A stretch of DNA of 64,000 bases. Origin: Megamerina dolium (taxonomy: Eukaryota > Arthropoda > Insecta > Diptera > Megamerinidae). The notes under the pieces were generated by a model that saw nothing but the letters and a program-made list of their open reading frames with translations, did no database searches and was not told where the DNA came from. Within the stretch, counting starts at the first letter, position 1, and each line of letters opens with the position of its first letter. A program made the position numbers and the translations under genes. Of the stretch, positions 23,726-34,842 are shown in pieces. The DNA lies in NCBI GenBank assembly GCA_963854835.1, contig OY978525.1, positions 65,711,407-65,775,406 of the forward strand. Reading direction: 5' to 3'.

Positions 23726-24984
23726 AAAAAACAATAATTTAAATAAAAAATTATGCATTTTTACTCATATTTTAGATGTAGGTTGGACCTTTTAGTAGTT
23801 TGTTTTAAATAATATGTTATTTTTACAGTGACAGCTGTTTTGAGAGAAAGTCAATATCTTATCTATAATATTAACAACGTTGAGAAACAATGCAAAATTA
23901 TTTCCAAATTCAATGTTGTGTTACCCAAACAGTGCATTTATTGAAAAGAAATTTCTTTTATCTTTTATGACGAAGCGTATTTTCATTTAGGCGGCTATGT
24001 TTACAAGCAAAACTGCCGCATCTATTTTTATTTTTAAAAAGAAACGTGTATATGACCCATCCTCTACACATACCTCGATTTTAGTTCTTAATATCTTAAA
24101 AGCTACGCTATTAGTATCTAGTGCTCGAACAAATTCCGGTCTTAATATTGGATGTTGTTCGGAACCTACTCTTGCATTAACTTATCTTCTTTATTTAATG
24201 ATACATATTTTGTTTTACTTATCTAACATAATACACTTATGTAAAAGAAAGTGAATGTGGAGCGTCTTTATTGAGAATGAAAAATTATACTATTTTGAAA
24301 TTATTTGAAATTATATTTATACATTAGTCAAGTAGATACATAGTGCAGATTGTAGGAGAATGTCTACGGTTATGAGCCAGTTGATTTGTTCTATTAAGTT
24401 AAAACATTGTATTGTAAAAGCAATACTCTTCATGACCTCATTTTTACTGTGTCATGACTGAGCAGACGTGTTGCTTCGCTTTAAAACAAATATCGTGCAA
24501 AAAACCGCAAGGTAGGTAATATTGAGCTTTTTCTAAAGCGACAAATTTTTTAGTAAATTGTTGAAAAAATGTAGATATTATTGCCAAATATATAGATTTG
24601 GACTTGTATGCTGTGTATTTAAAAACTGCTGCCCAGATCCGTTTATGAGCCATAGTATAAAATTAAAAATTTACAATTTTTATGGTGAAACATTGTCACT
24701 TTAATGGAATTCTAGCGTTTCCACTGCATTATATGGTATGTTGTATATTTCAGTGATAAAGAAAATTTGGTGACATCCAGCATGTTTCTGGCGAAGATAT
24801 TTAAAAACTAAATGTCAATTTAATAACCATTTTCTATTAAACATTGTTCGTACATTATTTACCAACATTTTCCTTAAAATTTTATTTATTTTTCATTTTA
24901 ATTAGTTTATTGAATTTATTTTCAGGTATTAACAGCTGAATTTTAAGAACAGGAAAAGAAGTTGAAATGAAATTTAAGTTTTGC
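23726..24984. other. AT-rich DNA without clear features
   Basis: Short open frames at 23997-24254 (+) and 24444-24653 (-) have no recognisable similarity and biased composition, and are not supported as genes. No repeat was identified. Confidence 0.4.
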
Positions 24985-24997
24985 TAAGTTGTTTTAA

Positions 24998-25355
24998 CCG
25001 TAGCTCAGTGGTTAGTGTGTTCGCCTTCTGATCTGTAGGTCGTGGTTCAATACCCGGCTGATGCATAACAAATTTAATATCGAAAAGATTTTTCTTTCGA
25101 ACCGTACCCACCTGTCGGCAAGCAATTGGCAATTCTTCCGACAGTAACAACTTGCCATGAAAAAGCTTCTAAAAAGAACTCTGTGACAAAGCTCAGAAAA
25201 AGTGATGTCACAAGTGTTCTGCCGTTCGGAACCGGCTAAAATAAGTAGGTCCATTCTAATACTGTCCAAAATTTAAGACGCACAACAGTAATGGAAGAGA
25301 AGCTCGGCCAATGAGCCCTTTGGGGCTTTAAGTGCCACATATTTATTTTTTTTTT
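24998..25355 (+). repeat. tRNA-derived SINE, complete copy
   Basis: A full SINE with target duplication TAAGTTGTTTTAA at 24985-24997 and 25356-25368. Box A (TAGCTCAGTGG) and box B (GGTTCAATACC) mark the Pol III promoter of a tRNA-related head. The body is shared with five other copies, and the end is a T-rich run after CCACATATTTATTT. The first few bases of the head are missing relative to 46368. Confidence 0.93.
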
Positions 25356-26216
25356 TAAGTTGTTTTAAATACATTGTTTTAATGCATTCTTAAATTTTGA
25401 ATTTGTGTTAATCTCACATTAAGTTTTTCGATTTTAAACTGATTTTCAGGCGTGGCTCACACCTGGGCACAACATTTTTTTGCAAAAAATAAAGACAAGA
25501 ATTTCCTCAACATTTTTTTAATTGTATTTTTCATTGAATCGACAGTCGCTTTGGTAAAAGTAGATTAAAAGAGTTAATTTTCGTGTGAGACAGCAAATAT
25601 CGAAAAATATTTAGCACATGCAATTTTATGTCGATTTACGATTTTAGCATGGGTCAAACTGGTTAGCATATAATTCGTACTCAATCAAAACAAAAATTTA
25701 TTATAAAACTGTTCTATAAATTTTATTTTATCATATTTGTATTCAGAAAGCAATTTTGCATTTTCTTATTTATATTTTTGACTCATAAGAACATTATTAA
25801 AAAAAAACGTAGTGTGGTCAATATTAATTAAAAATAAATTTGCGTCTAAAAACGTAAGTGAATTGATCTAGAACAACGGGCAGAGGGGTATCTTATTGTA
25901 GTCTTATTCAAGAAGAAGTTAATCTTGCTTATGTGTGAACTTTGGCGAACTGTATAATTACTCATTTTCACATATCATTAAATAATATTTCAATCATTGA
26001 TTTGCTTTAAATTCATAAACATTTTTCGCTTTAGTTACGTATTGATAAATATATAAAAACCTATCAATGTAAATTATTTAGGGGCATTTTTAAGAATTAG
26101 CCCAGTTTTTGTCAAGATCATATTACATGATTATAAATTAGTTTCTAAAATCTCACACGGGATTCATTGCTTGCAAAGCTCAGACACTTCTCAACAAATT
26201 TTATGCGAAAAAAAGT
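25356..26216. other. AT-rich DNA; source of a copied patch
   Basis: No gene was seen. The part 25249-25486 (SINE tail, its target duplication and following unique DNA) is duplicated at 26881-27118. The rest is AT-rich. Confidence 0.5.
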
Positions 26217-26880
26217 ATGGCTAACGAGTTTAGCAAATATTGGTCAACTCAAGCAGCAGATTCCAATTTCCCCCAAAACTTTCAAGATAAAAAGATAGAA
26301 GTTTTACAAAATTTAAGGGCTGTTACCCCATGCTCAAAAGCAAAAGTTATTGAAACGGTTATTAATCATATGGAACTAGACTCTGCTCTGTCAAGCTTAA
26401 TAGGAAAAACACCAGGGATAGATAGGATCTCCTATCCGATGATCAAATACTCCCCACTAATACTTAAAAACCGCCTACTTGGTTTATACAACAATATATT
26501 ACAAAACCAAATCCCCCAAAACTTTAAGTATAGCCTGGAAATACCAATTATAAAACCGAAAGCAGATAAAAACCTGGCTAATTCATATAGACCAATATCC
26601 CTTAACCCATGCTTCGCAAAAGTTCTCGATAAAATAATAGCCAACAGGTTGTGGTGGTTTGTTTCGGTAAACAAGCTGCTCAACAGCCAGCAAATGGGCT
26701 TTAAAAAAGGAAGGACTACAGCGGATACTCTAATTTATTTCGACTATCTAGCTGCGAACAGCCTTTCCTCACTTAACAATTATCGCACTAGACTTTGAAA
26801 AAGCATACGACAAAATAGGCATACATACAATAATCGACCAGCTAACCTCTTAGAAAGTAGGACCAAGAATGATCAAATAT
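26217..26880 (+). pseudogene. I-clade-like LINE: reverse transcriptase, first part
   Basis: Linker and reverse transcriptase N-terminal half of an I-factor-like LINE. Motifs are GKTPGIDRISYPMIK, NSYRPISLNPCFAKVLDK and QQMGFKKGRTTADTL. After a frameshift near 26795 comes LDFEKAYDKIG, the catalytic Asp motif. RNase H and a zinc-finger tail occur further on (30400-31270) and the 3' end is (TAA)n, both typical of the I clade. The element lacks the endonuclease and ORF1, so it is 5' truncated. It is interrupted here by a 238-bp patch copied from upstream. Confidence 0.8.
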
Positions 26881-27118
26881 GTCCATTCTAATACTGTCCA
26901 AAATTTAAGACGCACAACAGTAATGGAAGAGAAGCTCGGCCAATGAGCCCTTTGGGGCTTTAAGTGCCACATATTTATTTTTTTTTTTAAGTTGTTTTAA
27001 ATACATTGTTTTAATGCATTCTTAAATTTTGAATTTGTGTTAATCTCACATTAAGTTTTTCGATTTTAAACTGATTTTCAGGCGTGGCTCACACCTGGGC
27101 ACAACATTTTTTTGCAAA
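26881..27118 (+). repeat. 238-bp copy of 25249-25486
   Basis: Base-for-base identical, as far as I can see by eye, to 25249-25486, including a SINE tail, its target duplication and unique flanking DNA. It sits inside I-like RT coding sequence, which resumes at 27119 with a QNGIPQGSP-type motif. It replaces about 50 codons. Confidence 0.92.
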
Positions 27119-27154
27119 TAGCGTCCAGAACGGTATACCACAAGGTTCACCACT
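27119..27154 (+). pseudogene. I-like LINE: RT motif remnant and target site
   Basis: The short coding stretch SVQNGIPQGSPL resumes the RT frame. Its last 14 bases (27141-27154) are one copy of the target duplication of the RTE insertion that follows. Confidence 0.75.
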
Positions 27155-29578
27155 TACTTACTTACTTATGTGGCCATAACAACCGAATATCGATTTAGGC
27201 CGAAAATAACATGCCTCGCCAGCCATCTCTGTTCTTCGCTAGCTGGCTTCAGTTAGACATTCCAAGCGCCATCAGGTTCTCCAGTACTTGGTCTTTCCAC
27301 CGGAGGTTTGGTCTTCCTCTTCTGCGCCGTCCTCCAGCGGGTTCCGAATATAACACCTTCTTAGCTGGAGCGTGTTCTTCCATTCGCTCGACATGACCTA
27401 GCCAGCGCAGCCGCTAGACTTTGATGCGCTTTACTAAGTCAATATCGGCATATAGCTCGTACAGCTCATGGTTGTACCTTATTCGCTACTCGCCACCAAC
27501 GCAAATAGGTCCAAAGATCTTGCGTAGGAGTTTTCTCACGAAAAATCCAAGCATTCGCTCAACCGAGGTGGAAATTGTCCAGGCTTCAGCGCCATATGTT
27601 AGAACAGGCATGATGAGAGACTTGTAGAGTGTAGTTTTCGTTCTTCGAGAGAGGGCTCGACTTTTCAATTGCTTACTCAGCCCAAAGTAACACCTGTTAG
27701 CAAGAGTTATCCTACGCATGATCTCCAAGCTGACGTCATTACTGCTGTTAATACTGGTTCCAAGATAGACAAAGCCCCTTACTACTTCAAAAGCGTAGTT
27801 GTCAACAGTGACGTGCTGTCCAAGACGCCGGGACTCTTTGTTTGTTGACACTAGATACTTCGTCTTGCCCTCGTTCACCGTGAGACCCATCCGACGCGAC
27901 TCTCTTTCCAACTCTGAGAAAGCTGCACTGACTGCTCGCGTGCTCATGCCGATTATGTCAATATCGTCGGCATACGCTAACAGCATGACACTTTTGTTGA
28001 AGATAGTGCCATTATGTCGTAGATCAGCAGCTCGTATTATTTTCTCCATAATAAGATTGAAGAAGTCGCAGGATAACGAATCACCTTGTCTGAAACCCTC
28101 ACGTCTTTCCAACTCCCTCTTCTTGCGCCTGAAAAGACGTTTCTCTGCACTCCTTTTCTCTCTGTACCGCTCCTTAACAGCTCGCGTTACGCCTGCACGC
28201 AGGGTTCTTCTGTAGGCGGCGTCTTTCTCTGCGGTAGCGTCGCGACACTCCTGATCATACCACTCATTCCTCAGAGGCCGGTAGTAACCGATTACCTCCT
28301 CGGCAGCAGTAGTCATGGAGTGGGATATATGTGTCCACCGTGCGCATGTATCATCAAGTGGGGGAGTGTTCTGCATAAGCAGATCCGATAGTCGAGTGGA
28401 AAATGCATCTGCTGTCTCTGGTGATTGCAGCTTACTAACGTCGAACTTTCTCTGTGTGGGACTTCTCTTGTTATTTGCGACACATAAGCGTGTGCGCACC
28501 TTAGCTGCAACAAGGTAGTGATCCGAGTCGATGTTGGCACCACGGATTGATTTCACGTCCATCACACTGGAAGCATGCCTTCCGTCAATCACCAAATGAT
28601 CAATTTGGTTTCTTGTGCGATGATCTGGAGACAGCCATGTCGCTTTGTGGATGTCGAGATGCTGGAATCTGGTACCACCAATTACCATGTTTCGTGCTGC
28701 GGCGAAGTCGATCAGCCTCATTCCGTTATCGGAGGTGTTCTGGTGGAGGCTGAATTTTCCGACAGTTGGACCAAAGGTACCTTCCTTGCCCACCCTGGCA
28801 TTAAAGTCGCCAAACACGATTTTTATATCGTGGTGGGGGCAGCGGTCATAAGCTTCTTTGAGGCGCTGAAAAAAGCTCTCCTTGGTCACATTGTCCTTCT
28901 CATCAGTCGGAGCGTGGGCACATATAAGGCTGATGTTGAAAAATTTTGCCTTGATGCGGATTGTGGCCAGCCGTTTGTTCACAGTCGTGAACTGTGAGAC
29001 AAGATGTCGTAGTCTCTTGCTGACCAAAAATCCACATCCTAATTCGTGCCTTTCAGCATGGCAACTGTAGTAGATGTCACAGGACGCTCTTTTGGAGCAG
29101 CCCTGTCCTGTCCATCGCATTTCCTGGAGAGCGGTGATGTCAGCTCTGTATTTTTCGAGGACATCAACCTATCAACCCTATAAAGGGACCGGACATTCCA
29201 GGTGCATATCCGGCATATTTGTTTTTTGCATTGGGGGGTTTTTTATGTGGCGGGTCCCAAACCCAACGCACAACCTCTAACCGAGGAGATTTTCGCCACT
29301 CACTTCAGCCGCCTCCCAGCGGGTGCCATGAAGACGTTGCCCGGTGGTCGCCACATGGAGGGCCCCCATTAATAATAATGAAAGCGCCATCACAGAGTAA
29401 GCAGAGCAAGCTATATGACTACCCCTCATTAACAAATAAAGGTATCATCACATAGCGCTCAGATCAAACTACATGACAGCCAGTGAGTTGACTTGCGATG
29501 AGTTCAACAAGGATTGCGCTAGCCCCACCCAGTTGAGACAGTTAGACACCTTACCTTGCGAAAACACCACCAGACCAC
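27155..29578 (-). mobile_element. RTE-clade LINE copy B, internally deleted
   Basis: The same family as copy A at 12155 but inverted. It is flanked by CAAGGTTCACCACT (27141-27154) and CAAGGTTTACCACT (29579-29592), a 14-base target duplication with one change. On its own strand the 3' end is a short AAGT-type tandem repeat, as RTE elements usually have in place of poly(A). About 870 bases of RT coding are deleted compared with copy A. It inserted into the I-like LINE. Confidence 0.92.
27486..29120 (-). pseudogene. RTE endonuclease fused in frame to RT C-terminus
   Basis: 544 codons. Endonuclease from MRWTGQG through GDFNARVG and SDHYLV, then the basic linker, then a direct jump from KKRELERRE to GFRQGDSLSCDFF and YADDIDIIG. 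The deletion (equivalent to about 13714-14580 of copy A) is a multiple of three and removes the RT fingers and the first catalytic Asp. The start of the endonuclease lies upstream in another frame (29121-29220). After a stop near 27485 the C-terminal 'R.RWLGH' type region continues in other frames to about 27200. It is unlikely to work as a reverse transcriptase. Confidence 0.88.
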
Positions 29579-29592
29579 CAAGGTTTACCACT

Positions 29593-31465
29593 CTCTGTCA
29601 TAATATTCTTGATTGCATATAACAAGCTTTCTACTACAATAGCAACCCATAGAAATGTACAATTTTGTGCCTATGCAGATGACTTTCATCTAATAGTAAG
29701 GTCAAACAAAAGGAAAAACCCAAGCATAGATTTGAATGCAGTTTTGAGGACATCTCAAATTGGTGTAATTATTCAGTAGCAAGACTATCCCAAACAAAAT
29801 GCCAGTACATTCACATATGTCGTAAGTGGGAATGTCAGTGTAGAATCTCCTCAAACAATACACATCTTACAAAGAGGAACAAATTACGAATCTTACGAAT
29901 TATCATCGATAGTAGGTACAGATGGAAGGCCCACATTGATCAATTATGCATAGCAGTAAACCAACAATTAAACATCCAGTCCGAAATTCAACTGCAGTAC
30001 CTTGTCTCTTGTAAAACTGGTAAAGATCTTAATCATCTCTAAAATAAATTATGGGATATATATTTTTGAATATGCCCCGAAAACAATTGTAAACAAGCTA
30101 AAAACCACTTTGAACACTGCTTTGAGGACTGCACTTGGTTCTTTGCGATCAACACCTATTCCAAACGTCCTTTTTGAGGCAAATACATTAACCATAGAAA
30201 ACCAAAGAGATTATACAACAGTGACGCTCATAAAGTGTATTACTAACTCTAACGACAATCCTTTAAATAACATAGTTAAAAATATTTCCAAAAGAGCCAA
30301 AAGTCTAAAAATTACCTCCACAGTAGAAAGAATAATTACGTTATGCACGGATTTAAATTTACAGACCAAACCGTATAAAAAAACTAAGTGTTGCTATCCC
30401 CCTTGGGTCCTTAAGCCGGGGGCATAAATACTTCACTAAGATCTTACAGTAAAAATAACACCAGCCCCTTACAGTTTCAACAAAAGTTTCGGGAATTAAA
30501 AGATAGATACAAGGGCTATACCTTCCTATATACGGACGGTTCACTAATGAACGGTAATACCACGTACAGTGTAACGCATTCCAATCGGGTATTTAAAATT
30601 TCTAACCTTCCATGTTATTCAACGATATACACGGCTGAATTGATTGCTATCACTGAGGCCATAGAGAACATTAAGAACAGTAAAGGAAAATACGTAATCT
30701 GCTCAGATCCCTTATCAGCTATCGATGCCGTAGCAAACCCCAACAATAAAGCTCACTACGTAACTTCAATAAGAGATATTCTAATAAGAACAAATTAGAA
30801 AATTATCTTACTTTGGGTCCCTGGCCATGTCCAAATAGAACGAATTTGCTGACAGCGCCGCTAAAAGCGCTCATAATGCACCCCTCAAAACCACAGAAAA
30901 TCGTAGTTATCATGACATTAAAAAATATATTAAAAGCAGATCATATCAAAAACAAGTGCCAACCTGGAATCAAACCAGTGACTGGTATTAACAGTTAAAC
31001 TCAGAGAAAATTAACATTACACAGTTTTGGACAGAAAACCTTTACGAAATTAATAGATTAGACATAATTGAGTTTGAACGACTTCGACTAGGACATACTA
31101 AACTGACTCACGAACACTTAATGAACAACACTGAACAACCAGTATGTATTTGTGACAACCAATCTCCCATAACGATTTCTCACATCCTCAGAGATTGCCC
31201 ATGTTATTCACAGCAAAGAAATACAATCCTTAATAACCACAACCCAACAGCTCTACTCTCCAACCCATCCCTATAATCAATCAAACTCCTTTTAAAATTC
31301 CTTAAAGATTGCCAACTTTTCTATACAATTTAAAGCTATAATATTAAACCACTAGAAAAATCTTATGCTTAAGGCCCCGCTGCTATAGCATATAAACCTC
31401 TAGGTTAGCCTGTAAGTTAGTTATAAGCCTAATCTTAATAATAATAATAATAATAATAATAATAG
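29593..31465 (+). pseudogene. I-clade-like LINE: RT end, RNase H, 3' end with (TAA)n
   Basis: Continuation of the LINE at 26217. It holds QFCAYADDFHLIV (YADD) near 29660-29700, then the C-terminal RT domain (30002-30427, with LVKLVKILIISKINYGIYIF). RNase H follows (about 30520-30900: FLYTDGSLMNG, TAELIAITEAI, then a WVPGH-like motif), and then a cysteine-histidine tail near 31140-31200. It ends in (AAT)n at about 31437-31464, the 3' terminus typical of I factors. Several frameshifts show it is a relic. Confidence 0.82.
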
Positions 31466-31659
31466 TTTACTAAAAACTTGTAAATGTATGTCAGATAGAA
31501 CAAGATATGGCTAATATCTAATGTAAAGCAGCTTAATATGGGCTATGTGGATAATAGAAACCGCTATCGTAGGAAGTGATTTACAAACATGTCTGTATAA
31601 CGGAAAGGAATATAATTGTGTGTTGACAGCGATCAGCTGTAAACAGGCTCAAAGGATTG

Positions 31660-31801
31660 TTTTTTTTATTACAATCTATTTTCATAACATTCAGCAATAC
31701 TTAATTACTTAAAGTAAAAATAAACATAAGAATATGAATCACGTATAGATTACACCCAGTGGTGTAGGCATTTATTATTCTTCAACCATTAGAATTTGAC
31801 A
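31660..31801 (-). pseudogene. jockey relic 3' end, left of the Polinton
   Basis: On the minus strand, a stop after ILMVEE, about 120 bases of 3' UTR with AATAAA, and an eight-base A run at 31660-31667. Read together with 55992-56235 it is the 3' end of a jockey LINE into which the Polinton inserted. The six bases next to the Polinton are TTGACA. Confidence 0.65.
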
Positions 31802-32059
31802 AGTAGATATAATATGTAGGTTCTGGATCAGCTATCTAAACGTGTGTGTTAGAGTGAGACGGAAGATCGACATGTTTGAAGCTATCTTAGCTGTGTGTTA
31901 GAGGGAGACAGTAGATCGGCAGTGTGTGTGAGGGAGAGGGCATGTGTGTGTGTGAGGGAGGCGGCATGTGTGAAGCTATCTTCGCAGTGTGTAAGAGTGA
32001 GAAAGGCGTGGCACGGTGGCAGCTATCTTGATAGGTGTGTGAGGGGGAGATGGCATGAT

Positions 32060-32290
32060 GGGTGGGCGGAAGGGTGTGGAGGGGTGGCCTAGACGTGAGG
32101 AGTGGGGGCGTTGGGGTGGAGGGTGTGGAGGCGTGGCCTAGGTGTGAGGAGTGGGGGGCGTTGGGGCTGAGGGTGTGGAGGGGTGGCTTAGGTGTGAGGA
32201 GTGAGGGCGTTGGGACGGAGGGTCTGGTGGGGGTGGCTTAGGTGTGACGGCGTGGGTGGGCGGAGGGTGTGGCGGGGTGGCTTAGGGGTG
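32060..32290 (+). repeat. GC-rich minisatellite in left terminal repeat
   Basis: About four and a half tandem units of roughly 50 bases, each with GGTGGCCTAGGTGTGAGGAG and GCGTTGGGG-type parts. The mirror array lies at 55505-55740. Confidence 0.85.
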
Positions 32291-32382
32291 ATGATGATAT
32301 TGAATCGAGCTGTGCTACCAGGCTAGCATGATCGGTAGCAGGCAGATATGACTTGTAGCGGTTGATATAGTAAGTGCATATG

Positions 32383-32420
<38 letters not shown>

Positions 32421-32426
32421 TGTGTG

Positions 32427-33793
32427 TTTTTTATTTTTTTTTTTTTTGGATTCGAAGGGGGAATCTTTCTTAGATACCGTCCACCATAGACGGCATGTAC
32501 GATTCATACTGTCCGCTAAAGGTACACCTCATTCGGGACCACGCCCAGTCAGTAATATCTTACTATGCTGGACTTGCGAAACAGTACGCCTACGTACTAA
32601 ACCCTTAACTCCGACCTCTATAGCTTGTTTGTGTCCTGCGGGACCGCCGTTAAGCACTACTTCGCAGGACTAAGCTGAGCTAATATGCCTCTTCAAACAT
32701 CCCATACATGGCGTTCACACAGCTGCAGTTATATTTCTCCGCTGCCACTCCTTCTTCCTGAGCTCCTTGAGAGCTATTGCAGCCCATTCTTTCATCTTAA
32801 ACCACACTAAACTCGATCGCAGCATATGGCTCACAATGTTATCAGGTGTTATCCTTTCATTTATTATCTTCTCTATGGTCATTCTCTGCGTCTCAAATCT
32901 TAGGCAGAAGAAAAAGATATGCTGAGCGTTTTCGCCAACAGTGTTGCAGAATGAACATTCTGTCGCGTCATCATGACCGAATCTGTGGAGGTACTCTCTG
33001 AAACAACCATGGCCCGTCAAAAACTGCGTAAGGTAGAAGTCTGTCTCTCCGTGTCCTCTTTCGACCCAAGCTTGCACGTTTCTGATGAGCCTGTGGGTCC
33101 ACCTCCCTTTTCCTGCGGCGTCCCATTGACTTTGCCATTCATCTAGGCTCGTCTGTCTCTCCTCTTTCCGTTCGGTTGCCGTTAACCGCCTATTCAGGCT
33201 TTTGGTTCTGTTATATACTCTGCCCAACTCCGAGGCCATTATGTCCGGCGGCATAATGCCGGATATAATACCGGCACCTTCTTGTGACACTGTCCTAAAT
33301 GCACATGCAACTCTAATAGCGCTTAACCTGAAAACTATCTTCGCCTTCTTCGAGTATGTCTTTTGCCGCAGAGCTGCCCCCCATATAGGCGCCGCGTACA
33401 TCAATATTGATTGACTGACTTTAGCCAGGAGCGCTCTCCTACTCTGGCTGGGGCCACCAATGTTGGCCATGATTCTCGTCAGAGCCGCTGTCATTGTTGC
33501 CGCCTTCCCGCAGGCTTTTTCGATATGCGCCTTGAAGTTGAGCCTCGTATCAATCATTACACCTAGATATCTCAACGAAGGTTGCGTTGTAATGTTGTAG
33601 CCGTCAATGTTTAGGGTGATTTTTTCGAGTTTTTTCCTGCTCGTGATAAGTACAGCCTCTGTTTTCTGTACCGCAAGCTGGAGCTTTGTCGTCGTGAGCC
33701 AATCCTTAATTTTCGAAGCTGTCTCTCTGCAGATGCTCTGAACTTGGGAGAGCTCCTTCGCAACGATCGTCACGGCAATGTCGTCCGCGTAGC
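32427..33793 (-). mobile_element. R1-clade LINE (Waldo/Mino-like), 5' truncated, in (GT)n
   Basis: A non-LTR retrotransposon fragment flanked on both sides by (GT)n with TGTATG units. The A-rich tail is the complement of 32427-32447. The coding part starts at the RT active site (RYADDIAVTIV) and runs through the C-terminal domain to a cysteine-rich end. R1-clade families Waldo and Mino are known to insert into (ACAY)n or (AC)n repeats, which fits exactly. The mirror (AC)n tract in the right terminal repeat is uninterrupted, so the insertion came after the Polinton formed. Confidence 0.82.
32715..33793 (-). pseudogene. R1-type reverse transcriptase C-terminal part
   Basis: About 360 codons open from the RT catalytic motif YADD at the cut edge. 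Then come the thumb (SLRYLGVMIDTRLNFKAHIE), the conserved ILMYAAPIWGAAL segment and a C-terminal zinc-finger-like CSFCNTVGENAQHIFFFC. No fingers, no endonuclease and no ORF1. The reading frame continues into the microsatellite as an artefact (HTHTHT). Frame preservation over its whole length suggests a recent insertion. Confidence 0.85.
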
Positions 33794-34339
33794 GTGTGTG
33801 TGTGTGTGTATGTGTGTGTGCGTGTGTGTGTGTATGTATGATATGATATGATATTAGGTTGTAGCTAAATGCTTGACTCATATGTTGAATCGCTTAGGGT
33901 AGCTTATCAGCTATGCGAGCTATACGCTCAGTATAGCAAATACATGTACATGCGTTTGTGTATGGCTATAGCTTGTAGCTACATAGGCTACATATATTTT
34001 TTGTTGAAGTAGGTTTTTTTTTTCATTATTCATGTTGAATAGGTTAATGTATACAAATTATATTTGAATTACTTGTTTGCAATTGACTCATATGTTGAAT
34101 CGCTTAGGATAGCTTATCAGCTATGCGAGTTATGCGGTCGGTATAACCCACATATATATTAGACTATTTATAGCCTAATATATATGCAGCTAGCATGAGT
34201 ATCAAAAAATAATATGTTTTTTTTATTGAGGTAGGTTCTTCATATTTCTCATTATTCATGTTGAGGAGGTCAATGTATTCAAATTATATTTGAGTTACTT
34301 AATTGACAATTATTTTTTATTTCACACCTGACAATTGGA

Positions 34340-34719
34340 GTGTTAGGATGTTTTGGTGTCAAACGATTCGCGATAATGATAAATATTGCGTGTCATAGCG
34401 TATGGTCCCAATGCAAAATAGTTCGAGTGGATGCGAGGGAAAGAGTTATGGAGGTATTCGTAAAACCAGAGGATGGACTTCGATCTTTAATATTGCGTGT
34501 AACTCGAAATGAGGGTGTTTTATTACGAGATATGGAATTCAAATTTAAATCAGATCAACATGTTCAAATTGAAGTTTTAGGAGGTGAAATAGTGTTGGCG
34601 GATCAATCATATGATGGAGCTTATAGAAGCACCAATGTTTTCCAATATTTAGGGGACTGTCCATTCTCTGATGATGAGGGATGGGGTAGGCGCTTAAAGC
34701 GTGATGATGAAATTACTTA

Positions 34720-34750
<31 letters not shown>

Positions 34751-34819
34751 GGAAAGTCTTTCATTACAGATAATGATGATGATGTAAACGAAAATCATGA
34801 TATTGTTGAAGGAAATTAA
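34340..34819 (+). CDS. Polinton left-end accessory protein, unknown
   Basis: 159 codons, unknown. A hydrophobic/basic start is followed by VMEVFVKPEDGLRSLILRVT, which reads like a beta-rich domain (about residues 25-110). After it come a KRDDE cluster, a run of ten threonines encoded by (ACT)n (about 128-137) and a strongly acidic tail. Start codons at residues 1 and 13 are both possible. It is the first gene inside the left terminal repeat and is followed 23 bases later by another plus-strand frame. Terminal genes of Polintons are often lineage-specific accessory genes. No function is proposed. Confidence 0.6.
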
Positions 34820-34842
34820 CTCGAATTTCATTCAGTACCCTG

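Larger units (their letters stand above)
31802..33990 (+). repeat. left terminal inverted repeat of the Polinton
   Basis: Matches the complement of 55215-55991 almost base for base, apart from the R1-type insertion at 32427-33793. It contains, from the tip inward, a GTGTGTGAGGGAG-rich part, a GC-rich minisatellite, a (GT)n tract and an AT-rich part. Inside it, about 34085-34230 repeats part of 33871-33950 and adds a block that is present elsewhere in the right end, so the inner border is rearranged. Confidence 0.9.

Noticed and set aside
24444..24653. 69-codon minus frame as a host gene
   Set aside because: No recognisable similarity, AT-driven composition and no splice context.
25012..25269. 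85-codon minus frame seen again at 46388-46645
   Set aside because: Both are antisense to the same SINE; the repeat explains the shared frame.
31895..32092. Cysteine-rich frame VCVRERACVCVREAACV, also at 55662-55898
   Set aside because: Translation of GTGTGTGAGGGAG-type simple repeats in the Polinton terminal repeats.
32238..32507. HTHTHT-containing frames next to the R1-type LINE
   Set aside because: They read the (GT)n microsatellite; not coding.
34340..34819. Reading the 159-residue protein as an apoptosis inhibitor because of its CARD-bearing element
   Set aside because: No BIR, death-fold or other motif could be seen; the idea rests only on context.
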